Source: Methylomonas sp. ZR1 (GTDB lineage: Bacteria > Pseudomonadota > Gammaproteobacteria > Methylococcales > Methylomonadaceae). Taken from it: a stretch of 64,000 nucleotides of DNA. Numbering within the stretch: position 1 is the first letter of the stretch; each line of letters opens with the position of its first letter. This document shows, in pieces, positions 38,558 to 48,800 of the stretch. Below the pieces are notes generated by a model. The model was not told the DNA's origin and did not search any database. It saw only the letters and a program-made list of their open reading frames with translations. Made by a program: the position numbers and the translations under genes. The stretch spans positions 1,240,001 to 1,304,000 of the forward strand of contig NZ_RCST01000001.1 of assembly GCF_013141865.1 (NCBI RefSeq), read 5' to 3'.

Positions 38558-40729
38558 TTATTTGCCATCCAACACCACGATTCTGTCCCATGCCAAAGGC
38601 GGCATTTCACTATAGTGTAAAGCTTTTTGCAGATAAAAACGGCTGGGTCCGTCGTTGGCGTCGACAACGAGTGCTGCTTGGAATAGGCGAGTGGCCTCCG
38701 GCCACCGGCCTTCCTGGAATGCGGCCAAACCGTCGGCAAACAGAGCGTGCATTTTGTTCGATGGGGGATCGCCGCTGATTTTTCCGACGACTTCCACTAG
38801 ATTCAATGGCTCCGCACGGCCGACGACGCGAAACGTACCTACCGGTCGGGTAACGATGCCCTCTAAGTCGGTTGCGATGCTCTGCGCTGCCAGAATCCGC
38901 GTACCTAAATACTTGTTCACCCCCTGAATCCGCGACGCAATGTTGACCGTATCACCAATAGCCCGGTAATGACTGGAGCTGCCGGCGTCCAGGCTGCCCA
39001 GCGTTAGATCCCCTTCATGCAAGCCGATGCGGGTGGCGAGTGGTTCCTGGCTGGAGGAGAGGTTGAAAGACGCCACCGCCGTGGCCATTTCCAGCGCGGC
39101 CAAGCAGGCGCTGCGGCGTTGTTGCGTTGCCGGCGCATCGAACCACACCGCCATCATCGCGTCGCCGGTGACATCGGCGATCACGCCTTCGTGCGACACT
39201 ACCGGATGACCTAGCACTTGGTAATAGGTATTCAATAACTCCCACATTTCCCGAGGCGAGTGTTGGGCGGCGATGGTGGTATAGCCTTCGATGTCGGTAG
39301 CCAGACATAAACCGGAAACATCTTTTTCACTTCTAGCGATGCCGGCATTAGCGGTTTCCGTCCATTGTCCCGGCGCCGCGGGTAACATGCCGACCCATTG
39401 CGGAAACACTCTACTGACGAATTCAAGTATCCGCCCGCGTTCGCGCATTAAGTCGTAGCGCGACCACGCCAAGCTCAGCAGCCAGGAAAGCGGCAATTGA
39501 ATCAATATTGGCCCAGCGACCGGCAACCACCAATAGCGTTGCCCGAACAACCAGACAGCCGAGCCGGCGTAAGCCGAGGCAATGACCAGACTGAGGACAA
39601 TGCCGGGCCAACCGGCAAAACCGACTAGCAACAGAGCGATAAGCAGGCCGAATACGCTTGATAGTAACCAGCCCGGCGCGGGTATTTCGATAAAACGGTC
39701 TTCCAGCAAGTTGGCGAATTGCGTGGCCATGATTTCCACGCCGGCCATTTTGCCGGTGCGCGAGTCGGAATAGGGGGTGGGGAAAAAGTCGGATTTGCCC
39801 GGCGAAAACTGGCGATTGGCGCGACCCACGAATATCACTTTGCCTTGCAAGTCTTCGACCTTGCCTTCGTAAACATCGGCGTAGGATTCCATTCTGAGCG
39901 TGCGCGGTGGGCCATAGTAATTTAGGTAGCGGCTATCGCCTTCGCAGATCAATTGCTTGGCGCGGTTATCCAGTTTCGCTGAATCAGGAGTTGGGGTTGC
40001 ACATGCTCGGCGCTGCGCAGTTAACCAAGCCGACAAGGGCTTTTCATCGGGATTATCGCTGCTTGCTTGTTGGTAATAAAACCAGGCCAAGACTGGTAGG
40101 CTGGGTGCTTCGGCGAGCGCATCGTAAAAAGTCCAGGACTCGCGGATACTGGCGTTTTCAGAGTCGTTAATCAGATAAAACGGCGCACTATCCAATGCTG
40201 CCCGGGCAATCGCTGGCGTTGGAGACAGTTTGCGCATGACTACCAGCTGCTCGGATAAGCTTGTCGCTGGTTCGCCTTCGCGGGAAATGGCAGGCATTTT
40301 ATTGCGGTCCGAACATTCTTCCCGCCCGTAAAAGTCCTCGACACCTCGGCGAAATTTTTGCACGCATTCATTGATCAATACCTTGCCGGCGGTGCGCATC
40401 GCATCAGCCAACATAGGGTCCACGCTGGGATTGGGGGCGATAAATTGCAGATCGAACACGATCAAACTCGCGCCTTGGCGGTTAAGTTGATCAATCAGTT
40501 TTTTATGAAACCCGCGCCAGCGGGTCAAGTCTTGGCCCACGCCCAAGCGGGTCTCGGACGCTTCGTCCATCGCGACAATTACCATTTGATTGGGTGGTGT
40601 TTGCGGGCCGCGGATTTTGAATAAGGTGTGCAAACCCAGTTCGCTTTCTGTATCGAAAGCTGAATCTACCAGCGTACTTAGCAAAAACCCCAGAAGGGTA
40701 ATAACGGCGATGCGGAACGGACGGGCCAT
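38558..40729 (-). CDS. CHASE2 adenylate/guanylate cyclase with a C-terminal TPR-like tail
   Basis: A 723-aa protein. The N-terminus (one helix, then VIVAMDEASETRLG and FDLQFI) and the region to about residue 340 (KVIFVGRANRQFSPGKSDFFPTPY) form a periplasmic CHASE2 sensor. Three membrane helices follow near 355-430. The class III cyclase domain at 470-640 shows LATDIEGYTTIA and VTGDAMMAVW (two metal-binding Asp), DTVNIASRIQ and a late arginine region, so it should be active. A TPR-like tail (residues ~660-710: ADGLAAFQEGRW) ends it. Genes 5' to it on the same strand are a lipoprotein, a FecR-TPR-barrel and a CRP-like regulator, which suggests that the cAMP made here is read by that regulator. 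Confidence 0.88.
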   Translation of the reverse strand: MARPFRIAVITLLGFLLSTLVDSAFDTESELGLHTLFKIRGPQTPPNQMVIVAMDEASETRLGVGQDLTRWRGFHKKLIDQLNRQGASLIVFDLQFIAPNPSVDPMLADAMRTAGKVLINECVQKFRRGVEDFYGREECSDRNKMPAISREGEPATSLSEQLVVMRKLSPTPAIARAALDSAPFYLINDSENASIRESWTFYDALAEAPSLPVLAWFYYQQASSDNPDEKPLSAWLTAQRRACATPTPDSAKLDNRAKQLICEGDSRYLNYYGPPRTLRMESYADVYEGKVEDLQGKVIFVGRANRQFSPGKSDFFPTPYSDSRTGKMAGVEIMATQFANLLEDRFIEIPAPGWLLSSVFGLLIALLLVGFAGWPGIVLSLVIASAYAGSAVWLFGQRYWWLPVAGPILIQLPLSWLLSLAWSRYDLMRERGRILEFVSRVFPQWVGMLPAAPGQWTETANAGIARSEKDVSGLCLATDIEGYTTIAAQHSPREMWELLNTYYQVLGHPVVSHEGVIADVTGDAMMAVWFDAPATQQRRSACLAALEMATAVASFNLSSSQEPLATRIGLHEGDLTLGSLDAGSSSHYRAIGDTVNIASRIQGVNKYLGTRILAAQSIATDLEGIVTRPVGTFRVVGRAEPLNLVEVVGKISGDPPSNKMHALFADGLAAFQEGRWPEATRLFQAALVVDANDGPSRFYLQKALHYSEMPPLAWDRIVVLDGK

Positions 40730-40774
40730 AACAAGTTTGCCAGTCGCTGGAAAGGCTTGAAAGGGGCTTTAAAT

Positions 40775-40803
40775 TTGGTGGACCGCAGAGGCGAGTCCAC
40801 CAA
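40775..40803 (-). terminator. Hairpin between lipoprotein and cyclase genes
   Basis: A perfect 9-bp stem TTGGTGGAC/GTCCACCAA with an 11-nt loop, located after the lipoprotein stop and before the cyclase start. There is no T-run after it, so it may be a partial terminator or an mRNA processing or stability element. Confidence 0.5.
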
Positions 40804-40837
40804 CAATCATTTGCAGGGCTAGTCTTGAAATGCTTAT

Positions 40838-41359
40838 TTATTGGAAAGCGGCATCGATTTCTTCTTGTGTGTAGCAGATTTCATATTGGTCGCCGTTTAC
40901 GTAATAAGTATTGCAATATGATCCCTCAAATACCGCCTTTACCGACACAAAAAACTTGGCTTTAACTTCTTTATTATTTTTTAAAATCACGCCGTCAATA
41001 GGGCCGGCGATTTTCATCGCGTTCATTACTGCTTCGTCTACGCTAATAATTTGACTTTGACAATCTCCAGAAACTGGCCCTGTTGCATGATTATTTTGTC
41101 GAGCATCTCTGCTGGTAGCACCATCTTTGCCGAGTGTGGGTGATTTAGTGCAAGGCTTGACTTCTTTGCCAGTTAGAGAATCAATTACAACAGATTGACC
41201 TGTTTTAAAATTAACACCTTCTGCCATTATCGCTGTTTGTTTTAGCAGTGTCGGTACTGAAGGGCTCTGTTTTACTGGCGGTGTATGTTCTGTTTTTTTA
41301 TCGCACGCAATGATTAAAGTACTCGTTAATAGAATGGTCGCCGCTTGCATTTTTTTCAT
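40838..41359 (-). CDS. Small lipoprotein of unknown function
   Basis: A 173-aa protein with a lipobox: hydrophobic signal and then LIIACDKKTEH, so it is lipidated on Cys19. A flexible P/Q-rich segment follows. The body contains several Cys (CTKSPTLG, SGDCQSQ, and CNTYYVNGDQYEICYT), which could form disulfides. I do not recognise the fold. It lies between the cyclase and the FecR-TPR-barrel genes on the same strand. A short gap with an AGGAGAAATAT ribosome site precedes its ATG. Confidence 0.7.
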   Translation of the reverse strand: MKKMQAATILLTSTLIIACDKKTEHTPPVKQSPSVPTLLKQTAIMAEGVNFKTGQSVVIDSLTGKEVKPCTKSPTLGKDGATSRDARQNNHATGPVSGDCQSQIISVDEAVMNAMKIAGPIDGVILKNNKEVKAKFFVSVKAVFEGSYCNTYYVNGDQYEICYTQEEIDAAFQ

Positions 41360-41407
41360 TATATTTCTCCTGTTTTCAAAAAAGCCTGATTGAAATTAGC
41401 CGGCAAA

Positions 41408-44400
41408 TTAATAAAACAAACTCAATTTGACGAATAATTGCCGCTCAGGGATAAAAGGGCTAAGTTGGGGGCCGCTGGCGTCGAATACGCTTTGGTAAAC
41501 AAAGTTGTTGTCGAATAAGTTACGGCCTTCCAGCGCTAGCGTGCCCAATCTATTGGGAAGGCGATAGCCCAGCATGGCATCGAAAACCCAGAAGCTTTCG
41601 CTATCCCCTGTAAACGCGGATGTGCCGCGGGGAAGGCCGTTTAAAGACCTAACGGATGTGACATGCTGATCTACAAAGGTGCCGGACAATTTGGCGAAAA
41701 GGCCGGAGTCATGAAACAGATTAATGGACAAGGGCATCTGATGAGAGGCGATACTGCGTGGATTCGTTCGGTCCTCATTATTTGTGACAAATTCGCGTTT
41801 GAATTTCTCGAAACGATATTCGCTCTTTAAGGATAACCAATCGCTTGGTGACCAGTAAAGGTAAGCCATATGCGTTGCTTCATTACGGCTAAATTGCGAG
41901 GAAATATTGTTAATCGACTGCTGACTGTCTCGCCAGCTAACTTCGCCACCTATAAATAGGCTGTGCGTAGGTTTATAATCAATGCCTGCTGCATATTGCC
42001 ACGCGGCAGCACCATTATTCTCGTCGTAGAATTGATTGAAACCGGCTACTTGTGTGGGTTCTATAGTTTGATTATTGGTTAGTGGTCTTTTGATGGTCCG
42101 GAATACTGCGCTGCGTAAGGTCAGGTTTTGCGTGGGAGTCCAAATAAGGCCAAGCTTGGGGTTCAATTGATATTTCTTAAACGCGCCAACTTCATAAGAG
42201 TCATAACTCAGGCCTAAAGTTGTATTTAAATTATATGAAAATTTATATTTTAAATAACTGTAAATATTGAAATATTCTGTTTGTTGCTCAGTTTGGCTGT
42301 TGGGTCCATTAAGAACAACTCTGCCTCTCCTTAAAAGGCTTTTCGATAGAGCATCATTGTCAGAGTTAATATAACCAACTCCGCTGGTAATTTCATAGTT
42401 TGCGCTATTGAAAAAGTGCTGTAATTCGGTTTGATAGCTTTTAATATCAGAAGTAATATCTGTAAAGCTTTCAAATAGTCCTGCGGGTATTTTATCGTTT
42501 ACTATATATTTCCTCGTCGTGTAGAAAGAGGAGAATAACAGCTCTTGGTGATTGTCTATTCGGTAATGTGTGCCCAGTCGCGCCGTGTCTTGCTCAATTA
42601 CTTGCCCTAGGTTTATAGCGTGAAAGCCATTCAACCGAAATGGTGTATCCCCACTTCGAACATCCTCGGTCTTTAACTCGACCTGCACATTCAAATCCTG
42701 GGTGATGGCATACTGGGCAAAGGCATTGTAGATGTCTTGTTTGTAGTCGTCGTTTTGCCGAAAGCCGTCGGTTTGATAATGAAATTGCCCAAAACTCATC
42801 GACAGTTTGTCGTACACGCCGGAGACGATGGCATTATCGGTAAGGGTGTTGCGGCTGCCGTAGGCGCCGTTTAAAACCATATGCGCGCCGTTGCCGGTGT
42901 ATAAGGAATCGTACTCGTTGACCGATAAGCTGCCTGGCCCGGTACTGTTCAGAATGCCGATATTTTCGCCGGTCAGTTGCGGCTGTACCGGGGTGATATT
43001 AATGGGTTGCAGCAATTGCGCCTGCAATAGTTCACTGGCGCGGGCGACGCGGTAGCGCGGTTGACCGACGTAAGCATCCGAAAGAAAACGGTGCGCGGAC
43101 GGATCGGTGGCATCGTGGCCCAAAGACTTCCAGGCATCCTTTAAGGCCACCCGGCCAAAACCCAGATCGTTATAGATACGTGCCAGATTGGCGGTGCGGG
43201 CCGCAGCGTCTTCGTCCAGCAGCAGCTTCGAGCGATATACGCCACGGTTTTCGTTCAGTTCTATCGACTGTTGCATGTCGCGCAGCGCTTCGACCGGACG
43301 ATTCAAGGATTGCTTGCGTAGTGAGTCGTAAAAATACGGCGTGGGGTCTTTCGGGTCGTGTTGCTTCGCCAGATCGAATTGATCGCCGGCCAACGCCGGG
43401 CGTTTTTCTTCGTAATAGGCTTTACCCAGATAGCTGCGTAACAATGAATTATTCGGGTCCAGAATGGCGGCGATTTCCAGATCGCGGCGACCGGCTTCCA
43501 GGTCGCCGCTACGGGTTTTCGTTAGACCCAAACCCAGTCTCGGTAGTGGCGCGGTAGAATCAAGTTGTACGGCGGATTCGAAATGCCGCAAGGCTAGAGC
43601 GGTATCCACTCTGAATAATTGCGAAAAGCCCTGCACAGTTTGGGTTCTTTCCAGATTTGGAGCCAGCATAAACGCCTTGGTTGCCGATTCTGCGCTTTCA
43701 GTGCGCAGGCCCAGGGCCAATTGCAGTTCGGACAGCCGCGCCCAAGTCATCGCATCGTTAGGTGAGAGCTGACTGGCATGCTGTGCGGCTGCGAGGGCTT
43801 TCTCCAGTTCGAATTCGGCTTGTTGGCAGTACGATAATGCTGAGTAAGCGACCGCTGATTGCGGGTTTGCCGTAACCGCACGCTCGGCCAGATTCAACGC
43901 ATCGGCTTTGCGATTTTGGGTTAGCACCAGAATGCTTTCCAGCGCCAAAGCGTCCGCGTCATTCGTATTGCTGGAGCGCAAGGTTTGGATATCCTGCATC
44001 GCTAACTGGCTTTGTCCGGCTGACAGCCTGATTGCCGCGCGGGCTTTCAAAAACTCTGAAGACTGTTCAGCCGGCGGCGTCCGGTCCAAGGCGCTTAGCG
44101 CCAAATCGACCCGGCCTTGCCGATAATTCTGAATCGCGGCGCGTAGAGCTGGGGTTATAGCTGGCTCGGAATCTGAGTAGGGCAATAGTGGCGGGTAATA
44201 CAAGGCCCAATTCACCGCATCGGCGGGTTTAAGATCGATTCGCGCGCGTGGGGCCTGACCCAACAAGGTTTGCCCGGCTTCTCCGGCTTTTAGGTGAATG
44301 TCGCCATAGGTATTGAAAAAGCGCACGGCGCCTTCGTACACCCATAATTCTGCGCTGCTATCGTCGGCGCGCAACGCAAACTCGGTGCCTTCCGGGCCGG

Positions 44401-44794
44401 CGTTAGCAATCGGAGTGGTGATTTGTAACTGCTTGGGGGTGCGGCTGATGAAATGGACAAAGCCTTTCAGCAAATCCAACAATGTCGCTTGATTGGGGGC
44501 GATGCCGTTTAAAGTGAGTACGGTGCCCTCGGCAAGACGGAGGGTAATGCCATTGGGTAGCAATAAGGATGCGCGGCTATAGGCTTCGACCCGGATCCGA
44601 CTACCTTCGCAAAGGGTTTGCTCCAGCTGTGCAGGCTGCCATTGTCCTTTGGCGCCGGCGTCGTAAAACAAACTGCCTTGCAGCGATACCAGTTTGGCGG
44701 CTTTTTCCACGCTACAGCTTGCCGCAGTCGCATCGGTTTCCGCCAAACACATTGGCGTAAATAAAACCATGAAGCAAATCACAAGGCAGCGCAT
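41408..44794 (-). CDS. FecR-domain, TPR and beta-barrel outer-membrane protein
   Basis: From ATG 44794 (ribosome site GGAG five bases upstream) a 1128-aa protein begins with signal peptide MRCLVICFMVLFTPMCLAE. A longer frame reaching to 44995 has no such site and overlaps the CRP-like gene, so I reject it. After the signal is a FecR domain (residues ~25-170: GQWQPAQLEQTLCEGSRIRV, AEGTVLTLNGI, STPIANAGPEGTEF-like). Then come about a dozen TPRs (roughly 200-580). The last ~500 residues alternate short strands and turns with an aromatic end (VKLSLFY), like a TonB-receptor-type beta-barrel. It probably spans the outer membrane, with the TPR region in the periplasm. FecR domains often pair with CHASE2 proteins, which matches the neighbour. 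Confidence 0.85.
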   Translation of the reverse strand: MRCLVICFMVLFTPMCLAETDATAASCSVEKAAKLVSLQGSLFYDAGAKGQWQPAQLEQTLCEGSRIRVEAYSRASLLLPNGITLRLAEGTVLTLNGIAPNQATLLDLLKGFVHFISRTPKQLQITTPIANAGPEGTEFALRADDSSAELWVYEGAVRFFNTYGDIHLKAGEAGQTLLGQAPRARIDLKPADAVNWALYYPPLLPYSDSEPAITPALRAAIQNYRQGRVDLALSALDRTPPAEQSSEFLKARAAIRLSAGQSQLAMQDIQTLRSSNTNDADALALESILVLTQNRKADALNLAERAVTANPQSAVAYSALSYCQQAEFELEKALAAAQHASQLSPNDAMTWARLSELQLALGLRTESAESATKAFMLAPNLERTQTVQGFSQLFRVDTALALRHFESAVQLDSTAPLPRLGLGLTKTRSGDLEAGRRDLEIAAILDPNNSLLRSYLGKAYYEEKRPALAGDQFDLAKQHDPKDPTPYFYDSLRKQSLNRPVEALRDMQQSIELNENRGVYRSKLLLDEDAAARTANLARIYNDLGFGRVALKDAWKSLGHDATDPSAHRFLSDAYVGQPRYRVARASELLQAQLLQPINITPVQPQLTGENIGILNSTGPGSLSVNEYDSLYTGNGAHMVLNGAYGSRNTLTDNAIVSGVYDKLSMSFGQFHYQTDGFRQNDDYKQDIYNAFAQYAITQDLNVQVELKTEDVRSGDTPFRLNGFHAINLGQVIEQDTARLGTHYRIDNHQELLFSSFYTTRKYIVNDKIPAGLFESFTDITSDIKSYQTELQHFFNSANYEITSGVGYINSDNDALSKSLLRRGRVVLNGPNSQTEQQTEYFNIYSYLKYKFSYNLNTTLGLSYDSYEVGAFKKYQLNPKLGLIWTPTQNLTLRSAVFRTIKRPLTNNQTIEPTQVAGFNQFYDENNGAAAWQYAAGIDYKPTHSLFIGGEVSWRDSQQSINNISSQFSRNEATHMAYLYWSPSDWLSLKSEYRFEKFKREFVTNNEDRTNPRSIASHQMPLSINLFHDSGLFAKLSGTFVDQHVTSVRSLNGLPRGTSAFTGDSESFWVFDAMLGYRLPNRLGTLALEGRNLFDNNFVYQSVFDASGPQLSPFIPERQLFVKLSLFY

Positions 44795-44948
44795 TTTATC
44801 TCCGAAAGGTGTTTTTTTTTCGGATGATAAAGTCTGAAACCCTAACTGATCAAGGTAATAATTAACTTTGCTCTGGATTTTCTTGTTTTTGTCAATTGGC
44901 CCGATGTGCAGTAGCCATGATGCGTTATCGACAATCGCTATACACAGC

Positions 44949-45614
44949 TCACCATGAGGCCGGCGGGGTGGTTTCGATTCTGAGGATTTTTTCATCCACG
45001 CTGATATAACCGCCTTTGGTCAGTTCTTTCATCACTTTGTTAATCATTTCCCGAGATGAACCCACCATGGTCGCCAGCTCTTGCTGAGTGGGGCGGTTAT
45101 GAATCACGTAGACGTCGCCTTCCTTTTCCGCCATGTCTTGCAGCACCTTAATGGTACGTTCGTAAACATTCGACAAGGCCATTTGTTTGACTTTCTCGGT
45201 CAGGAATCTGACTTTTTCCGACAATACTTTAAGTAAGGCAATCGCCGCATCGGGGTGTAGTTTCAACCAGTGGATGAAATCGGTTTTGGCGATGACCGCA
45301 CACACGGTTTTTTCCTGCGCTTCCACCGCGGCGGAACGCGGTTCGTCGCTGAGCAAGGCCAGTTCGCCGAAATACGAGCCGGCCTCCTGTATCAATAAGG
45401 TGACCTCCTTGTCTTTGTCGTTACTGCCAAACACCCGCACCTTGCCGGACAAAATAATGTACAGCGAACTGGTCTGGTCGCCCTCGGCGATAATCATGGC
45501 CTTTTTCGGAAATTTAATGACCTTGGCCCTGGATGCCAAAGCTTCCAAAGCCTCCTCGGGCAGATCGGCGAGAAAGGGGATGTGGTTCAGACTGGCGATG
45601 ACTTCTGCTTGCAT
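44949..45614 (-). CDS. CRP/FNR-family transcription regulator, CRP-like
   Basis: A 221-aa protein. The cyclic-nucleotide domain has FGELALLSDEPRSAAVEA, close to the phosphate-binding cassette of E. coli CRP, with the glutamate, arginine and serine that bind cAMP. The helix-turn-helix reads TQQELATMVGSSREMINKVMKEL. The recognition helix keeps Arg and Glu at the positions that read TGTGA in CRP (SRE-). The long C-helix (FLTEKVKQMALSNVYERTI) is the dimer coil. No cysteine cluster for FNR-type iron-sulfur binding is present. A CRP-type palindrome lies about 95 bp upstream, so self-regulation is likely. A cAMP producer is encoded two genes further on. Confidence 0.88.
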   Translation of the reverse strand: MQAEVIASLNHIPFLADLPEEALEALASRAKVIKFPKKAMIIAEGDQTSSLYIILSGKVRVFGSNDKDKEVTLLIQEAGSYFGELALLSDEPRSAAVEAQEKTVCAVIAKTDFIHWLKLHPDAAIALLKVLSEKVRFLTEKVKQMALSNVYERTIKVLQDMAEKEGDVYVIHNRPTQQELATMVGSSREMINKVMKELTKGGYISVDEKILRIETTPPASW

Positions 45615-45708
45615 GATGAGGCTATAACCGCTTGGTTTAGTAGAGTGCCGCTTTTGATAACGGTCTGGTTTGTATGTGACGCCTAGCTTACTAAGTTTGC
45701 GTCATGAT

Positions 45709-45724
45709 AGTGAAGTATTTCACA
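45709..45724. promoter_or_regulatory. CRP-type palindrome AGTGA-N6-TCACA
   Basis: Matches the CRP consensus TGTGA-N6-TCACA in nine of ten positions. Located 94-110 bp upstream of the CRP-like gene start (minus strand), a usual distance for an upstream activator or autorepressor site. Confidence 0.6.
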
Positions 45725-45839
45725 GATTGTCGGCCAATTAAATCACAGACATACCCCTTTTACGGCGGCAGCGGGAATAGAGCTCGGCGCATTGGCGAAC
45801 TTCAACTTTGCAAAAGCCATCCCGCCAAGCGCCTGCCGT

Positions 45840-48800
45840 TTATACCCAGCTTTTGCCGGTACGCAGCAAGACCTCGAATGCTGATGCCGGTAATGGTTTG
45901 CTGAAGTAATAGCCTTGTATCTCGTCACAGTGGTGTTCGCGCAGAAACTGGCAGTGTTGTTCGGTTTCCACGCCTTCGGCGATCACCTTGAACGCCAGGT
46001 TGTGCGCCAGTGCAATCACCGCCAATACAATAGTGGCATCTTCCGGATCGGTGAGCATGTCGCGCACGAAGGATTGATCAATTTTCAGGGTATCTACGCG
46101 AAATCGTTTCAAGTAGCTGAGGCTGGAATAGCCGGTACCGAAATCGTCTATGGACAGCTTCACCCCGGCGGTCCGGAGCTGACTAAAAGTGGCGATGACC
46201 TTCTCGACATCCTGAGCGATCAAACTCTCGGTCAGTTCCAGTTCGAGTTGAGAGGCCGGTAGACCGGTGTCTTCGAGCGTATTCATCACCCAACTGATCA
46301 CATCCTGCTGTAGAAACTGGCGCGCGGATATGTTGACCGCCACACAGACCGGCGGCAAACCGGCGTCTGTCCAGGCTTTTGCCTGAGCGCAAGCCGCGCG
46401 CAACGCCCAATCGCCTATCGGGACGATCAGCCCGGAGTCCTCGGCGATTGGAATGAACTGGGCGGGAGAGACCGCACCCATCTCGGGATGTTGCCAGCGC
46501 AATAAGGCTTCGCAGCCGGAAATTTGCCCGTTTTTCAGGTTGACCTTGGGTTGGTAGACCAACTGAAACTGTCCCGCCGCCAACGCTTCCCGCAAGCGTG
46601 TTTCTATATTGACACGGCGCAGGGTTTCCTCGCTCATCTCGCGGGTGAAGAATTGACAGGTGTTGCGGCCTAGGTCCTTGGCGCGGTACATAGCCACGTC
46701 AGCGTTGTCGATCAGCGCCTCGGCGGTTTCGCCGTCCTGCGGGAATACGCTGACGCCAATGCTCACGGACAAATGGATATTACGCCCCTGAACCAGGAGC
46801 GGACAATCAAGATGCCTGACCACTTTTTGGGCGAGGAAATAGGCATCGCTATCTTTATTTAAATCAGTCAGCAAAATTAGAAATTCGTCACCACCCAGGC
46901 GAGACACGGTATCACCATCCCTGACCAGGCTGCCTAGCCGCTCGGCGGCGACCTTCAGCACCGCGTCGCCGAATGGATGGCCGTAGCCGTCGTTAACTAT
47001 CTTGAAGCGATCCAGATCCAGATAGAGTAGTGCCAGCTGATTGCCGGCGCGGCGCGCGTGGGCGATGGCTTGGGCAATGCGGTCCTGGATCAGGTCGCGG
47101 TTGGGCAGGCCGGTGAGGCCGTCGTAGGTGGCCAGATAGCGAATCTGAAGCTCGGCCTGTTTGCGCGCGGTGATGTCCTGAATGGCACCTATCATCCGCA
47201 CACCGCGTCCCGTGTCGTCACAGAGCAATTGGCCGCGATCAAACAAGTCGGCATAGCTGCCGTCCTTGCGCCGAAAACGGTATTCCTCGGACCAGGTGTT
47301 CTCGCTGCCGGCTACGGTGGCTTGAAGGTGTGCAACCACGCGGTCGCGGTCGTCGGGGTGAATGCGGCTAGCCCAGAAGTCGAATGAAGGCAAAGTCTCG
47401 TCAGTGGTGTAGCCGAACACAATTTGAAAGTTCTCGCTCCACCAGATGTTGTTGCTGGCGAAGTCCCAGTCCCACACGACATCTCCGGTCGCACGGGTGG
47501 CGGCGTGGAAGCGGGCTAAGCTTTCACGCAACGCGGCATCCGCGCGTTTTCGTTCCGAGATGTCGTTTAGAAACAGCGTGCGGACTTCCAAGCCGTTGCG
47601 TGTAAAAGCCGCCACTCGCAATTCCGCGTCGAACACGCCTTGGGTGCCGACAAATTGAAACGCGCCGGAATCGGGGGTGCTGAGAATCTCGGCCCAATCA
47701 GCGTGGCCGTCGGGCGCAAGCACAGCATCGGTGATGGCCTTACCCAGAATGTATTCACGCGCCAGGCCAAACAAACGTTCTGCGGCGGCGTTCCATTCTA
47801 TAACGGTCAATTGGTGATCCAGGCTAAAGATTGCGGTGTGAGTGGAGTCGAAAATTGCGCCTTTTAAGGCCAGAGAAGCGGCTTGCTGTTCCTTGGCTTC
47901 CAGCAGTTGTTTAACGGCCACGGCCATGTGGTCGAGGGCTTCACCCAGAATTTGGGTTTCACGGAACTCGTTCGTGGCGAAAGTGGCGGTCGCCGGGGGT
48001 TCCAGTTCGGTATGACCGATGCCGGCGACCCGGCGCTCCAGCGCCGCCAGCGGTTTGCCGAAGCGCCGGGCCATGCGCATCGAAACCAGCACCAGTCCTG
48101 CGGTAATTGCCACGCCCATACCGCCCACCTGATACAACTGGCGACGCAGCATGTCTTCGATAAACGATACTTTACGCGAAGTAATGACCAACCAAGACAT
48201 GCCGCCTTTCAGCGGCATGCGGCGGGCGGCAACCCAGCGTTGCTCGCCTTCCAATAGCATGCGGTCTAGGAATAATTCGCCGGTGAAATTCAGCAAAGGG
48301 CTCAAATCGGCAGGCAAGGGCAACGGCGCTCGGCCTACTTGCAACGGATCGCCGATTAGGCGGGGAGCGGCTCCCAACTCCAGGACCTGAAACCGGGAGT
48401 GATATTCCGTACCTATGGCGCTTAGAAAGCTATTCAATGCCGGGATGTCGAAGTCAGCATCCAGAACGCCGATCAAACGACCGCCCGCATCTTTTAGCAC
48501 TTTGCCGTAGCTGAAGCCCCACAAAGGCTCGTTGCCTGTAAATGGCGCCGCCCAGCGGTAAGCCGGAACCCAGGTGTCGCCGCTCGGGCTGCGCAAAGCG
48601 GCTGCGTAGAACGCATCGCTGCGGGGATCGTAGTGTTGGTTAAACAGCTGTTGATGGAGCACGAATCCCTGCTCGGTCAATATGAACTTTCGCGCAGGCG
48701 GGCCTTCCGTGCGGTCACCCGGGAATAGCCAAAGTAAAATCTCGCCATTTGCAGTCCGTTCCAACGCGCCGTATTCGCCTGAAGCTGCCAAGGAAATGCC

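Noticed and set aside
44795..44995. 67-codon N-terminal extension of the FecR-TPR-barrel gene
   Set aside because: It overlaps the CRP-like gene and lacks a ribosome site, whereas ATG 44794 has a GGAG site and a signal peptide follows directly.
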